From Rhizorhabdus wittichii RW1 (GTDB taxonomy: Bacteria > Pseudomonadota > Alphaproteobacteria > Sphingomonadales > Sphingomonadaceae): a stretch of DNA of 64,000 nt. A model generated the notes under the pieces. The model was given only the letters and a program-made list of their open reading frames with translations. It did no database searches and had not been told where the DNA came from. The stretch spans positions 5,149,501 through 5,213,500 of the forward strand of contig CP000699.1 of the NCBI GenBank assembly GCA_000016765.1, read 5' to 3'. Numbering within the stretch: the first letter of the stretch is position 1; the number at the start of each line of letters is the position of its first letter. Below are positions 45,494 to 56,097 of the stretch, piece by piece. The position numbers and the translations under genes were made by a program.

Positions 45494-45535
45494 TCGTCAG
45501 CGGATAGAGGGTGCCGGGCGCGCGCTCAAGCAATC

Positions 45536-45560
45536 GTCATCCCGGCGGAGGCCGGGTTGC
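45536..45560. repeat. Single REP-like palindrome
   Basis: A solitary GTCAT-type unit with CCCGGC/GCCGGG around GGAG, just upstream of the aminotransferase start and at the end of the histidine kinase gene. No inverted partner is seen. Confidence 0.6.
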
Positions 45561-47438
45561 TCAGGCCGGGCGGTTGACGCCGCCGCCGTCGAGCACCTCG
45601 CGCACCTTGGTGCCGAGCTGGCTCAGGCTGAACGGCTTGGCGAGGAAGGCGACGCCCGCGTCGAGCATGCCGTTGTGGATCACGGCGTTGCGGGTATAGC
45701 CGGTGGTGAACAGGATCGGCAGGCCGGGCCGCAGCTCGAGCGCCGTGTCCGCGAGCTGGCGGCCGTTCATCTCCGGCATGACGATGTCGGTGAACAACAT
45801 GCTGATCGTCGGCTGCGCGGTGAGCGCCTCGAGCGCCTCGGCCGCGTTGGCGGCGGAAATCACGACATAGCCGAGGTCGCGCAGCGCATCGACCGAGAAG
45901 TGGCGGACGCGCTGCTCGTCCTCGACGACCAGGATCGTCTCGCCGGTCCGGGCACGGGGCACCTCGGTCTCGGCCATCGCCTGCCGGCTGCGGGGATCGA
46001 TCGCCAGGCCGTAGCTGCGCGGCAGATAGAGCTTCACCGTCGTGCCCTGGTCGAGCTCCGAATAGATCGCGACATGGCCGCCGGTCTGCTTGACGAAGCC
46101 GAAGATCTGGCTGAGCCCCAGGCCGGTGCCCTTGCCGACCGGCTTGGTGGTGAAGAAGGGGTCGAACGCCTTGGCGAGCACCTCGGGCGCCATGCCGCTG
46201 CCCGTGTCGGTGATGCTGATCATCACATATTGGCCGGGCGTCACCTCGGGCCGGGTCTTGGCATATTCGTCGTCGAGATAGGCGTTGGACGTCTCGATCG
46301 TCAGCCGTCCGCCGCCCGGCATCGCGTCGCGCGCGTTGACCGCCAGGTTGACGACCGCGTTTTCGAGCTGGCCCGGATCGGCGAAGCTGCGCCACAGGCC
46401 GCCGGCCAGCACCGTCTCGATCCGATAGGGCTCGCCCAGCGTCCGTTGCAGCAGTTCCGACATGCCCGAGACGAGCTTGTTGATGTCGAGCGTGATCGGG
46501 GCGAGCGGCTGCTGGCGCGAGAAGGCGAGCAGCCGGGAGGTGAGGGCGGCGGCGCGCTCGGCGCCTTCGAAGGCATTGTCGATGTTGCGCGCCAGCCGCT
46601 CCGGATCGCCGGTCAGCCGCCGCCGGGCGAGGTCGAGGCTGCCGATCACGATTGCCAGCATATTGTTGAAATCATGGGCGATCCCGCCGGTGAGCTGGCC
46701 GATCGATTCCATCTTCTGGAGATGGAGGATCTTCTCCTCCATCTGCGCGCGCGCGGCGATCTCCTCGCGTAGCGCCTGTTCGGCGGCGACGGCCTCGTCG
46801 CGGGCGACGATCACCTCGCGCTCGCGCCGGTTGGCGTCGCGGATGACGAGGCCGGCGATGAGCAGGACGAGCAGCAGGGTCGCCACCAGCACCAGCCCGA
46901 GGCCGAGGACAAGCGTGTCGGTCGTCGCGCGCCGGTCCGCCAGCAGCCATTCCTCCTCGGTGACCATGCGGTGGATGACGGCGAGCGCGGCGTCCATCCG
47001 GCGGGCGCCTTCGCCCAGGCCCATCCGGGCGATCTCCTCGTCGCGGCGGCCAGCGTCGACCGCCGACACGCCCTGGCGCGCATAGTCGACCTTCGCCTGC
47101 ACGGCGCGGCGGAGTTCCTCCATGTGCGCCGACTGGGCGGGGTTGTCCCGCACCTCATATTGCAGCCGGTCGAGCACGGGCGGAAGCGCATCGACCTGTT
47201 TCCGGAAGTCGGCGCGGATGTCCCGGCTGCGCGATAGGACATAGCCGCGATGATCGGATTCGAGCGCGCGGACATGATCGGTGAGCCCGGTCAGCATCAC
47301 CTGTACCCGCAGCGAATGCTCGGCCCAGTCGCCGGCCCGGCTCTGCGCGCGCGTCAGGAACAGCGCGGCGACCGCCGCGAGGATCGCGACCAGCAGTCCG
47401 GCCAGAGCCAGATAGGGAGGACGGCGCCCTGCGAGCAT
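45561..47438 (-). CDS. Hybrid histidine kinase with CHASE3 domain
   Basis: A 625-residue inner-membrane sensor. Transmembrane segments at about 10-30 and 175-200 enclose a periplasmic helical CHASE3-type domain ([15 protein letters not shown]). The cytoplasmic part has HisKA with the phosphoacceptor in [12 protein letters not shown], an HATPase domain ([26 protein letters not shown]), and a C-terminal receiver with Asp in [12 protein letters not shown]. The layout suits a phosphorelay, but no partner regulator is adjacent. ATG 47438 is preferred over 47474. Confidence 0.92.
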   Translation of the reverse strand: MLAGRRPPYLALAGLLVAILAAVAALFLTRAQSRAGDWAEHSLRVQVMLTGLTDHVRALESDHRGYVLSRSRDIRADFRKQVDALPPVLDRLQYEVRDNPAQSAHMEELRRAVQAKVDYARQGVSAVDAGRRDEEIARMGLGEGARRMDAALAVIHRMVTEEEWLLADRRATTDTLVLGLGLVLVATLLLVLLIAGLVIRDANRREREVIVARDEAVAAEQALREEIAARAQMEEKILHLQKMESIGQLTGGIAHDFNNMLAIVIGSLDLARRRLTGDPERLARNIDNAFEGAERAAALTSRLLAFSRQQPLAPITLDINKLVSGMSELLQRTLGEPYRIETVLAGGLWRSFADPGQLENAVVNLAVNARDAMPGGGRLTIETSNAYLDDEYAKTRPEVTPGQYVMISITDTGSGMAPEVLAKAFDPFFTTKPVGKGTGLGLSQIFGFVKQTGGHVAIYSELDQGTTVKLYLPRSYGLAIDPRSRQAMAETEVPRARTGETILVVEDEQRVRHFSVDALRDLGYVVISAANAAEALEALTAQPTISMLFTDIVMPEMNGRQLADTALELRPGLPILFTTGYTRNAVIHNGMLDAGVAFLAKPFSLSQLGTKVREVLDGGGVNRPA

Positions 47439-47519
47439 GGCCCCTTGTCTTACGGGGTGCTGCCGCGCCCGCAAGCGGAAATACCGCTTCGGACCGGAGG
47501 GCGGTTCATTCCGGCGCCG

Positions 47520-49655
<2,136 letters not shown>

Positions 49656-49718
49656 TTAGAATGGGTTTCGATAGGATTGAACCAGCAGGATCGGCGCGCG
49701 GAACGCGCCTCCTCGCCC

Positions 49719-49801
49719 GTCATCCCGGCGAAAGCCGGGATCTCACTTTGCTTCTTCCTTGGCGCCAAAGGCAGGGAGATCCCGGCTTTCGCCGGGATGA
49801 C
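49719..49801. repeat. Inverted REP pair upstream of ligA
   Basis: Palindromes at 49719-49744 and 49776-49801, both CCCGGC/GCCGGG, with a 31-bp spacer. It lies in the 164-bp gap between two minus-strand genes. Confidence 0.87.
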
Positions 49802-49810
49802 GGTGAGGAG

Positions 49811-50467
49811 TTACGGGGCCTTCGCCCGTCGCGTCACGATCTGCTGGAGCGGATTGGGCTTGCCCGGCGCGACGCGGGTCAGCCGGTTCCGGTCGCGATG
49901 CTCGAACAGTTCGGGGCGGCCGCGGACCGCGAGCATGGTGCGGATGTCGTAGCTCCACGCATCGTCGCCCTCGAAGGTCAGGTCGATGGTGTAGCTGTCG
50001 GTGCGGAACGCATATTCGAGGAAGGCGGTCGAGCAGATGCCATATTCGGTCTGCCCGCGCGTCGCGGTCAGCGTCAGCCGGTCGTCGCCGGGCTTGCCCT
50101 GGCCCGATGCGAGCGCGGTCTGCCCGCGCGGGATCGCCAGCGTCTGCAGGATCAGCCCGGTCGCCGGCTCCCACAGCCAATAGCCGACCTGGTCGTGGAA
50201 GGTGATGTCCTCTTCCTCGGTGGTGATGTGGATGTGGTAGCGCAGCCCGTAGAAGAGCTGCGGGCCGTTGGCCTGCGGATCGATCGGATCGAAGCTGATC
50301 TGCTCGATGAACTCGCGCCGTTCGGGGGCGTCGGCCTTGGGGTTGATGTCGATGCCCTTATGCCCTTCCCACCGTCCGGCCAGCCGGGTGAGCGGCCCCA
50401 GATTGGCGAGCGTATCGGGATCGACGTCGCTCGGTTCGGTGAAGATGTCTTCGGGGAAAGGGTTCAT
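49811..50467 (-). CDS. Nitrobindin-like haem-binding beta-barrel protein
   Basis: A 218-residue protein resembling the FABP-like/nitrobindin family (THAP4/DUF1794). The N-terminal GRWEGHKGIDINP corresponds to the family G-x-W-x-G motif, and alternating beta strands fill the rest (FYGLRYHIHITTEEEDITFHDQVGYWLWEP). Nitrobindins bind ferric haem and isomerise peroxynitrite; haem binding here is inferred. It lies 23 bp downstream of recN and is probably co-transcribed with it. Confidence 0.75.
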   Translation of the reverse strand: MNPFPEDIFTEPSDVDPDTLANLGPLTRLAGRWEGHKGIDINPKADAPERREFIEQISFDPIDPQANGPQLFYGLRYHIHITTEEEDITFHDQVGYWLWEPATGLILQTLAIPRGQTALASGQGKPGDDRLTLTATRGQTEYGICSTAFLEYAFRTDSYTIDLTFEGDDAWSYDIRTMLAVRGRPELFEHRDRNRLTRVAPGKPNPLQQIVTRRAKAP

Positions 50468-50490
50468 CCGGTCGTTCTCCTTCGATCTCG

Positions 50491-52152
50491 TCAGGCGGCT
50501 TCGAGCAGCCGCATCGCCTGGGCGCGGGCCTCGGCGGTGATCTCGGCGCCCGACAGCATCCGGGCGATCTCCTCCTGCCGCTCGTCCGCGCCGAGCGGGC
50601 GGACGCCGGTGCGGGTGACGAGGCCGTCATGGCTCTTGGCGATCAGCCAGTGGCTGGCGCCGCGCGCCGCGACCTGCGGGCTGTGGGTGACGACCAGCAG
50701 TTGCGCGCCGCTCGCCAGCCGCTTCAGCCGCTCGCCGATCGCGCTGGCGACGGCGCCGCCGACGCCGCGGTCGATCTCGTCGAAGATCATCGTCGTCGCC
50801 GAGCCCTGCTCGGCCAGCGCGACCTTGAGCGCCAGGATGAAGCGCGACAGTTCGCCGCCGCTGGCGATCTTCATCAGCGGCGCGAAGGGCGCGCCCGGAT
50901 TGGTCGCGATCTCGAACTCCACCCGGTCGCGGCCGGCGGGGGACCAGCCGCTCTCGGGCAGCGTCTCGACCACGGTGCGGAAGCGCGCGGCGTCGAGCTT
51001 GAGCGGCGCCAGCTCGATCGCGACCGCCGCGTCGAGGCGCAATGCGGCGGCGCGGCGCGCCTCGCTCAGCGCCTCGGCGAGCGCGAGATAGGCGGCGCGC
51101 GCGTCGCGGGCGGTGGCTTCCAGTTTAGCGAGGCCGGCATCGCCCGCCTCGATCCGGTCGAGCCGGGCGGCGAGCTCGTCGCGCAGTTCCGCGAGCGCGT
51201 CGGGATCGACGCGATGCTTGCGGGCCAGCGCGCGCAATTCGAACAGCCGGGTCTCGACCGTCTCCAGCCGGGCGGGGTCGAAGCGCATCGCCTCGGCGGC
51301 GGCGGCGAGCTTGTCCTCCGCCTCGCTCGCCTCGATCACTGCGCGGTCGAGCGCGGCGAGCGCGTCGGCCAGCAGCGGATGTTCGGGCGCGATCCGGTCG
51401 AGCCGGCGCGCGGCCTGGCGCAGCGCGGCGAGCCCGCCGTCGGACCCGTCGAGATGCGCGCCGACCGCGACCAGGTCGTCGGTCAGCTTCGCGCCCTTCT
51501 GCATGTCGGCGCGCTCGGCGGCGAGGGTGGCCTCCTCGCCCGGCTCGGGACCGAAGCGGTTGAGCTCCTCGACCGCATGGTCGAGCCATTCGCGGTCGCG
51601 CGCGGCATTCTCGATGTCGGTGCGGGCGGCCTCCAGCGCGTCCTCGGCGGCGCGCCAGGCGGCATGGGCGGCGGCGACCCCGGCGACGTCGAGCCGGCCG
51701 AAGGCATCGAGCAGCGCGCGGTGGCCGCGCGGGTTGATCAGGCCGCGATCGTCATGCTGGCCGTGGATCTCGACCAGCATCCCGCCCAGTTCGCGCAGCG
51801 TGGCGGCGGAGGCGGGCTGGTCGTTGACGAAGGCGCGGCTGCCGCCGTCGGCCTTGACCAGGCGGCGGATCACCAGCGCCTCGCCCGGATCGGCGTCGAA
51901 GCCGTTCTCGGCGAGCAGGGCGAAGGCGGGGTGGTCGGCCGGCAGGTCGAACCCCGCCGACACCATCGCCTGCGCGGCGCCGGTGCGGACGAGGCCGCTG
52001 TCGGCGCGGGTGCCGAGCGCGAGGCCGAGCGAATCGAGCAGGATCGACTTGCCCGCGCCTGTCTCGCCGGTCAGCGTGCCCAGACCCGGGCCGAATTCGA
52101 GATCGAGCGCCTCGATCAGCACGACATCCCGGATCGCCAGCGTGGTGAGCAT
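50491..52152 (-). CDS. recN: DNA repair protein RecN
   Basis: SMC-like ATPase for double-strand-break repair. The 553-residue product has Walker A GETGAGKS at 29-36, VEIHGQHDDRGLI, a short coiled-coil middle, and the C-terminal head with IASGGELSRFILALK and Walker B TMIFDEIDRGVGG. The start at 52152 (MLTTLAIRDVVLIEAL) is the family start; the ATG 36 bp upstream adds an unlike leader. Confidence 0.96.
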   Translation of the reverse strand: MLTTLAIRDVVLIEALDLEFGPGLGTLTGETGAGKSILLDSLGLALGTRADSGLVRTGAAQAMVSAGFDLPADHPAFALLAENGFDADPGEALVIRRLVKADGGSRAFVNDQPASAATLRELGGMLVEIHGQHDDRGLINPRGHRALLDAFGRLDVAGVAAAHAAWRAAEDALEAARTDIENAARDREWLDHAVEELNRFGPEPGEEATLAAERADMQKGAKLTDDLVAVGAHLDGSDGGLAALRQAARRLDRIAPEHPLLADALAALDRAVIEASEAEDKLAAAAEAMRFDPARLETVETRLFELRALARKHRVDPDALAELRDELAARLDRIEAGDAGLAKLEATARDARAAYLALAEALSEARRAAALRLDAAVAIELAPLKLDAARFRTVVETLPESGWSPAGRDRVEFEIATNPGAPFAPLMKIASGGELSRFILALKVALAEQGSATTMIFDEIDRGVGGAVASAIGERLKRLASGAQLLVVTHSPQVAARGASHWLIAKSHDGLVTRTGVRPLGADERQEEIARMLSGAEITAEARAQAMRLLEAA

Positions 52153-52197
52153 GGGACATGTGTAGAACAGCGGGCGGCCCCCCGCCAAGGGGTTCGG

Positions 52198-53067
52198 TCA
52201 GCTTCCCGTCACGCGCCGCGCGAAGGTGGTGATGTCGGCCAGCACCGGCGCCTCTCCCCGGAACGGCCGGGCGAGGGCGGTGACGATGCCGACATGGCCG
52301 AGGTCGCGATAGACCTTGAGCTCGGACGACACGCCCGCCGCGCGCAGCCGGGCGTCGAGGTTGATCGAGTTCTTCGGCCAGACGGTGCCGTCCTCGCCGC
52401 CGTGGAGCAGCAGCACCGGCGGGGCGGAGGCGTCGGCATAGTGGATCGGCTGGGTCTCCTCGGGCTTCGGCCAGGCGCCGAAGGCGTCGGTCACCACCTT
52501 CCCGTTGAACGGCAGGAAGTCATAGGGGCCGGCGAGCCCGGCGAAACCCTTGATCGCGGCGCGGTCGGGACCCAGGAATTGCGGGTCGAGCGCCAGCATC
52601 GCGGCATTGTAGGCGCCCGCCGAATGGCCGACCAGGACGATGCGCCCGGGGTCGCCGCCATAGCGGCCGGCATGCGCCCGCACCCAGCGGACGGCGGCGG
52701 CGCAATCCTGCACGAAGCGGGGGAAGCGCACCTCGGGGACCAGCCGATAGTCGGGGACGACGGTGACGAAGCCCGCCGCCGACAGCGCCCGCGCGGCGAA
52801 ATGATAGCCCTCGCGCGTGCCGTTGGCCCAGGAGCCGCCATAGATGAAGACGATGACGGGCAGGGGGCGATGCGCTCCGGCGACCGGGGCGTAGACGTCG
52901 AGCTGGCGGCGCGGCCCTTCGCCATAGGGGACGTCGGCGGCGACCAGCCGGCTCGCGCCGTCCTTGGGCATCACCGTATCGAACGCGCGCAGCGGCGAGC
53001 AGGCTGCCGCCACCAGCGCCCCGCACATCAGCACCGCGACCCCGGCGAGGGTGAGCTTCGTCATCAT
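52198..53067 (-). CDS. Alpha/beta hydrolase, exported (esterase-like)
   Basis: A 289-residue hydrolase of the carboxylesterase/BD-FAE type. The N-terminal signal contains AAACSPL, a possible lipobox. The oxyanion-hole region VIVFIYGGSWANG precedes the nucleophile elbow VLVGHSAGAYNA; later acid and base fall around HGGEDGTVWP and DLGHVGIV. The substrate is unknown. It is 45 bp upstream of the recN start on the same strand. Confidence 0.87.
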   Translation of the reverse strand: MMTKLTLAGVAVLMCGALVAAACSPLRAFDTVMPKDGASRLVAADVPYGEGPRRQLDVYAPVAGAHRPLPVIVFIYGGSWANGTREGYHFAARALSAAGFVTVVPDYRLVPEVRFPRFVQDCAAAVRWVRAHAGRYGGDPGRIVLVGHSAGAYNAAMLALDPQFLGPDRAAIKGFAGLAGPYDFLPFNGKVVTDAFGAWPKPEETQPIHYADASAPPVLLLHGGEDGTVWPKNSINLDARLRAAGVSSELKVYRDLGHVGIVTALARPFRGEAPVLADITTFARRVTGS

Positions 53068-53169
53068 GGCTCCGTCATTATCGGCTGAACGAGATTACGT
53101 CAGCCGGTAACGACGGGTTGCGGCGCGCGCTGTGATCGGCGGCATTCGGATGGATGGGGCGCCCAGCGC

Positions 53170-53196
53170 GTCATCCCGGATCACGTCCGGGATGAC
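53170..53196. repeat. Perfect single REP palindrome
   Basis: An 11-bp perfect stem (GTCATCCCGGA with TCCGGGATGAC) around a 5-nt loop, in the gap between the hydrolase and the Gln-rich mini-protein gene. It looks like one unit closed on itself rather than a pair. Confidence 0.75.
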
Positions 53197-53215
53197 GATC
53201 TATCGTGGCGACGGC

Positions 53216-53416
53216 TCAGCGTTGCTTGTCGTCCCGATCGGCCTGGTCGCGGCGCTGCTGCTGGTTGCGGTCCTGCTGCTGCTCCTTGCCTTGCTGGTTC
53301 TGCTGGCGGTCGACCGAGCCCTGGCGCTGCTGGTCCTGCCGTTCGTGCGGCTGTCCCTGCTGGCCCATGGAGGACGGATTGTTGCGGTCGTTGCCGCCCT
53401 GGCGATTCTCGCCCAT
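53216..53416 (-). CDS. Gln-rich disordered mini-protein
   Basis: A 66-residue protein with 20 Gln and 10 Arg, no Cys, Leu, Ile, Phe, Tyr or Trp, hence predicted fully disordered and soluble. The ATG at 53416 is preceded by AGGAGA with about 7 nt spacing, which is the main reason to call it real. No signal peptide. It resembles short hydrophilic stress-type proteins in general character only. It is divergent from hom. Confidence 0.6.
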   Translation of the reverse strand: MGENRQGGNDRNNPSSMGQQGQPHERQDQQRQGSVDRQQNQQGKEQQQDRNQQQRRDQADRDDKQR

Positions 53417-53535
53417 GGCATCTTCTCCTGCGAATGTCCCGGCATTGGGACGGTGGGCAGAACGGGCAGGGGGCGGTGGGCGTTCCTGTCGTTACGGATC
53501 AACCCGTTGAAAACGCGATATTGTGATGACGAAAC

Positions 53536-53578
53536 GAGCATCGGCGCGTCAGCGCCGTTGCGGAGTGCGGCGATGCTC
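53536..53578 (+). promoter_or_regulatory. Hairpin in the hom leader
   Basis: An 8-bp perfect outer stem (GAGCATCG with CGATGCTC) encloses a smaller GGCGC/GCGCC hairpin, 37 bp before the hom start. No T-tract and no Thr/Met-rich leader peptide is seen, so classical attenuation is not supported. A structured 5' leader is possible. Confidence 0.35.
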
Positions 53579-53614
53579 CCTAGGACGCGGGCGGTATTTC
53601 GAGAAAGGGTATCT

Positions 53615-54907
53615 ATGTCGCAGCCGTTGAGGGTCGCGCTCGCAGGTTTGGGAACGGTCGGCGCGGGCGTCGTCAAGCTCATCGACGAGAACCGCGCGCT
53701 CATCGAGCGCCGTGCCGGCCGCCCGATCGAGATCGTCGCCGTTTCGGCGCGCGACCGGTCGCGCGATCGCGGCGTCGATCTTTCGCGCTTCGCCTGGGTC
53801 GACGACGCCACCACGCTGGCGGCGTCCGGCGATGTCGACGTCGTGGTCGAGCTGGTCGGCGGGTCGGACGGCCCGGCGCTGACCCTGGCGCGCGACACGC
53901 TCGGCGCGGGCAAGCCCTTCGTCACCGCCAACAAGGCGATGATCGCGCATCACGGCCTCGAACTGGCCGAGCTGGCCGAGCAGAAGGGCGTCGCGCTCAA
54001 ATATGAGGCGGCGGTCGCGGGCGGCATCCCGGTGATCAAGGGGCTGCGCGAGGGCGCGGCCGCCAACGTGATCAGCCATGTGTTCGGCATCCTCAACGGC
54101 ACCTGCAACTATATCCTCACCGAAATGGAGGAGAAGGGCAGCGACTTCGCCGAGGTGCTCGCCGAGGCGCAGCGGCTGGGCTATGCCGAGGCCGACCCCA
54201 GCTTCGACATCGACGGCATCGACGCCGCGCACAAGCTGTCGATCCTCTCCAGCCTCGCCTTCGGCACCGCGGTCGATTTCGATTCGATCGAGGTCACCGG
54301 CATCCGCCACATCATCGCCGCCGATATCGCCGAGGCCGCCGCGCTCGGCTTCCGCGTCCGGCTGGTCGGCCATGGCGAGGAGAGCGCCAAGGGGCTGTTC
54401 CAGCGCGTCCATCCCTGCTTGGTGCCGCTCAGCCATCCGCTCGCCCATGTCTCGGGATCGCTCAACGCGGTGGTCGCGCACGGCAATTTCGTCGGCCGGC
54501 TGTTCTTCCAGGGGCGCGGCGCGGGCGAGGGGCCGACCGCGTCGGCGGTGGTCGCCGACTTGATCGACATCGCGCGCGGCGAGACCGGGCCCGCCTTCGC
54601 CATGCCGGTGGCGGCGCTCGCCAAGCCGGCGACGGCGCCCGCCGGCGACCGGCGCGGCCGCGCCTATCTGCGCTTCACCGTCGCCGATCGTCCGGGCGTG
54701 CTGGCCGAGATCACCGCGGCGATGCGCGACGCCGGCGTCTCGATCGAGAGCCTGATCCAGCGCGGCGTCGCCGACGACGGCAACGTCCTGATCGCGATGG
54801 TGACGCATGTCGGCCCCGAGCGCGCGGTCGCCGATGCGCTCGACCGGCTCGCCGGCTCGCAGAGCCTCGCCGGAACGCCCATGTTGATGCATATCCTCGA
54901 CGAATAG
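53615..54907 (+). CDS. hom: Homoserine dehydrogenase
   Basis: Reduces aspartate semialdehyde to homoserine, the branch point to threonine and methionine. The 430-residue monofunctional enzyme has the Rossmann loop GLGTVGAGVV, TANKAMIAHHG, the catalytic-region AAVAGGIPVIKGLREG and GILNGTCNYILTEME, and a C-terminal ACT domain (about 350-430) for threonine feedback. The start at 53615 gives MSQPLRVALAGLGTV; the open frame further upstream overlaps the mini-protein gene on the other strand and is not family-like. Confidence 0.97.
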   Translation: MSQPLRVALAGLGTVGAGVVKLIDENRALIERRAGRPIEIVAVSARDRSRDRGVDLSRFAWVDDATTLAASGDVDVVVELVGGSDGPALTLARDTLGAGKPFVTANKAMIAHHGLELAELAEQKGVALKYEAAVAGGIPVIKGLREGAAANVISHVFGILNGTCNYILTEMEEKGSDFAEVLAEAQRLGYAEADPSFDIDGIDAAHKLSILSSLAFGTAVDFDSIEVTGIRHIIAADIAEAAALGFRVRLVGHGEESAKGLFQRVHPCLVPLSHPLAHVSGSLNAVVAHGNFVGRLFFQGRGAGEGPTASAVVADLIDIARGETGPAFAMPVAALAKPATAPAGDRRGRAYLRFTVADRPGVLAEITAAMRDAGVSIESLIQRGVADDGNVLIAMVTHVGPERAVADALDRLAGSQSLAGTPMLMHILDE

Positions 54908-54987
54908 AGGCCGCGCTTCTCGACATTGTCACGCGGCTCGCTTAATCGCTTCGCCGATCCCAAAAACAGAAGAAAAGGCAATCCTAG

Positions 54988-55956
54988 ATGGTAAAGCCCA
55001 GCAAGGCGCTCGACCGGGTTCTGGTTCTGGAAATGGTGCGGGTGACGGAGGCGGCCGCGATCGCCGCTTCGAAGCTCGTCGGTCGCGGCGACGAAAAGGC
55101 CGCGGACCATGCCGCGGTCGAAGCGATGCGCGCAGCTTTCAACGGGCTCGACTTCGACGGCACCGTCGTGATCGGCGAGGGCGAGCGCGACGAGGCGCCG
55201 ATGCTCTACATCGGCGAGAAGGTCGGATCGGGCATCGGCACGGGCCCGAAAATCGACATCGCGCTCGATCCGCTCGAAGGCACCACGATCACCGCCAAGG
55301 CGGGCCCCAACGCGCTGGCGGTGCTCGCCATCGCCGAGGAGGGCGGCCTGCTCAACGCGCCCGACGTCTATATGGACAAGCTGGCGATCGGACCGGGCTA
55401 TGAGCCCGGCATCGTCGGCCTCGACCGCAGCCCGACCGAGAACGTCAAGGCGCTGGCCAAGGCCAAGGGCGTCGAGCCGAACGAGATCATCGCCTGCGTG
55501 CTCGACCGGCCCCGCCACGAGAAGCTGATCGCCGAGCTGCGGTCGCTCGGCTGCGGCATCATGCTGATCCCCGACGGCGACGTCGCCGGCGTGATCGCGG
55601 TGACCAATCCGGAAACGACGATCGACGTCTACATGGGCTCGGGCGGCGCGCCGGAAGGCGTGCTCGCGGCGGCGGCGCTCAAGTGCGTCGGCGGCCAGTT
55701 CCAGGGCCGGCTGCTGTTCCGCAACGACGACGAGAAGGCCCGCGCCCGCAAATGGGGCGTCACCGACCTCGACCGCATCTATCATCTCGACGACCTGGTG
55801 AAGGGCGACGCGATCTTCGCGGCGACCGGCGTCACCGACGGCTCGCTGCTCGAAGGCGTCAAGCGCCGCGCCAGCGGCTGCATGACCACCGAGAGCGTCG
55901 TGATGCGCGCCTCCAGCGGCACCGTCCGCTGGGTTCGCGGCGAACATCGCAACTGA
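54988..55956 (+). CDS. glpX: Class II fructose-1,6-bisphosphatase
   Basis: Gluconeogenic dephosphorylation of fructose-1,6-bisphosphate; GlpX enzymes may also act on sedoheptulose bisphosphate. The 322-residue protein has IGEGERDEAPMLYIGE, the metal-binding DIALDPLEGTT, and a late GCMTTESVVMRA block. It lies 80 bp after hom, an arrangement I associate with sphingomonads, and just before recJ. Confidence 0.96.
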   Translation: MVKPSKALDRVLVLEMVRVTEAAAIAASKLVGRGDEKAADHAAVEAMRAAFNGLDFDGTVVIGEGERDEAPMLYIGEKVGSGIGTGPKIDIALDPLEGTTITAKAGPNALAVLAIAEEGGLLNAPDVYMDKLAIGPGYEPGIVGLDRSPTENVKALAKAKGVEPNEIIACVLDRPRHEKLIAELRSLGCGIMLIPDGDVAGVIAVTNPETTIDVYMGSGGAPEGVLAAAALKCVGGQFQGRLLFRNDDEKARARKWGVTDLDRIYHLDDLVKGDAIFAATGVTDGSLLEGVKRRASGCMTTESVVMRASSGTVRWVRGEHRN

Positions 55957-55963
55957 CCTTTAT

Positions 55964-56076
55964 CCCTCTCCCCTCGGGGAGAGGGAGGGGCCCATTGCCT
56001 GGGCAATGAGAGGGTGAGGGCACGCTATCCTCACCCTTGTTGCCGGATGGCGCTGAATCAGGTTCAGCATCCCGGC
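55964..56076. repeat. Cluster of four hairpins between glpX and recJ
   Basis: In order: CCCTCTCCCC/GGGGAGAGGG (55964-55985, perfect 10 bp), CATTGCC/GGCAATG (55993-56008), GGGTGAGG/CCTCACCC (56012-56036), and an imperfect GCTGAA/TTCAGC stem extended by CCGG arms (56043-56076). This composite type differs from both other repeat types in the window. Confidence 0.7.
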
Positions 56077-56097
56077 GTGAGGCGCTAAGGCACCTCC

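Noticed and set aside
53132-53614. Long N-terminal extension of homoserine dehydrogenase
   Set aside because: The open frame continues upstream but encodes a hydrophobic/Arg-rich segment antisense to the Gln-rich gene; family alignment supports the start at 53615.
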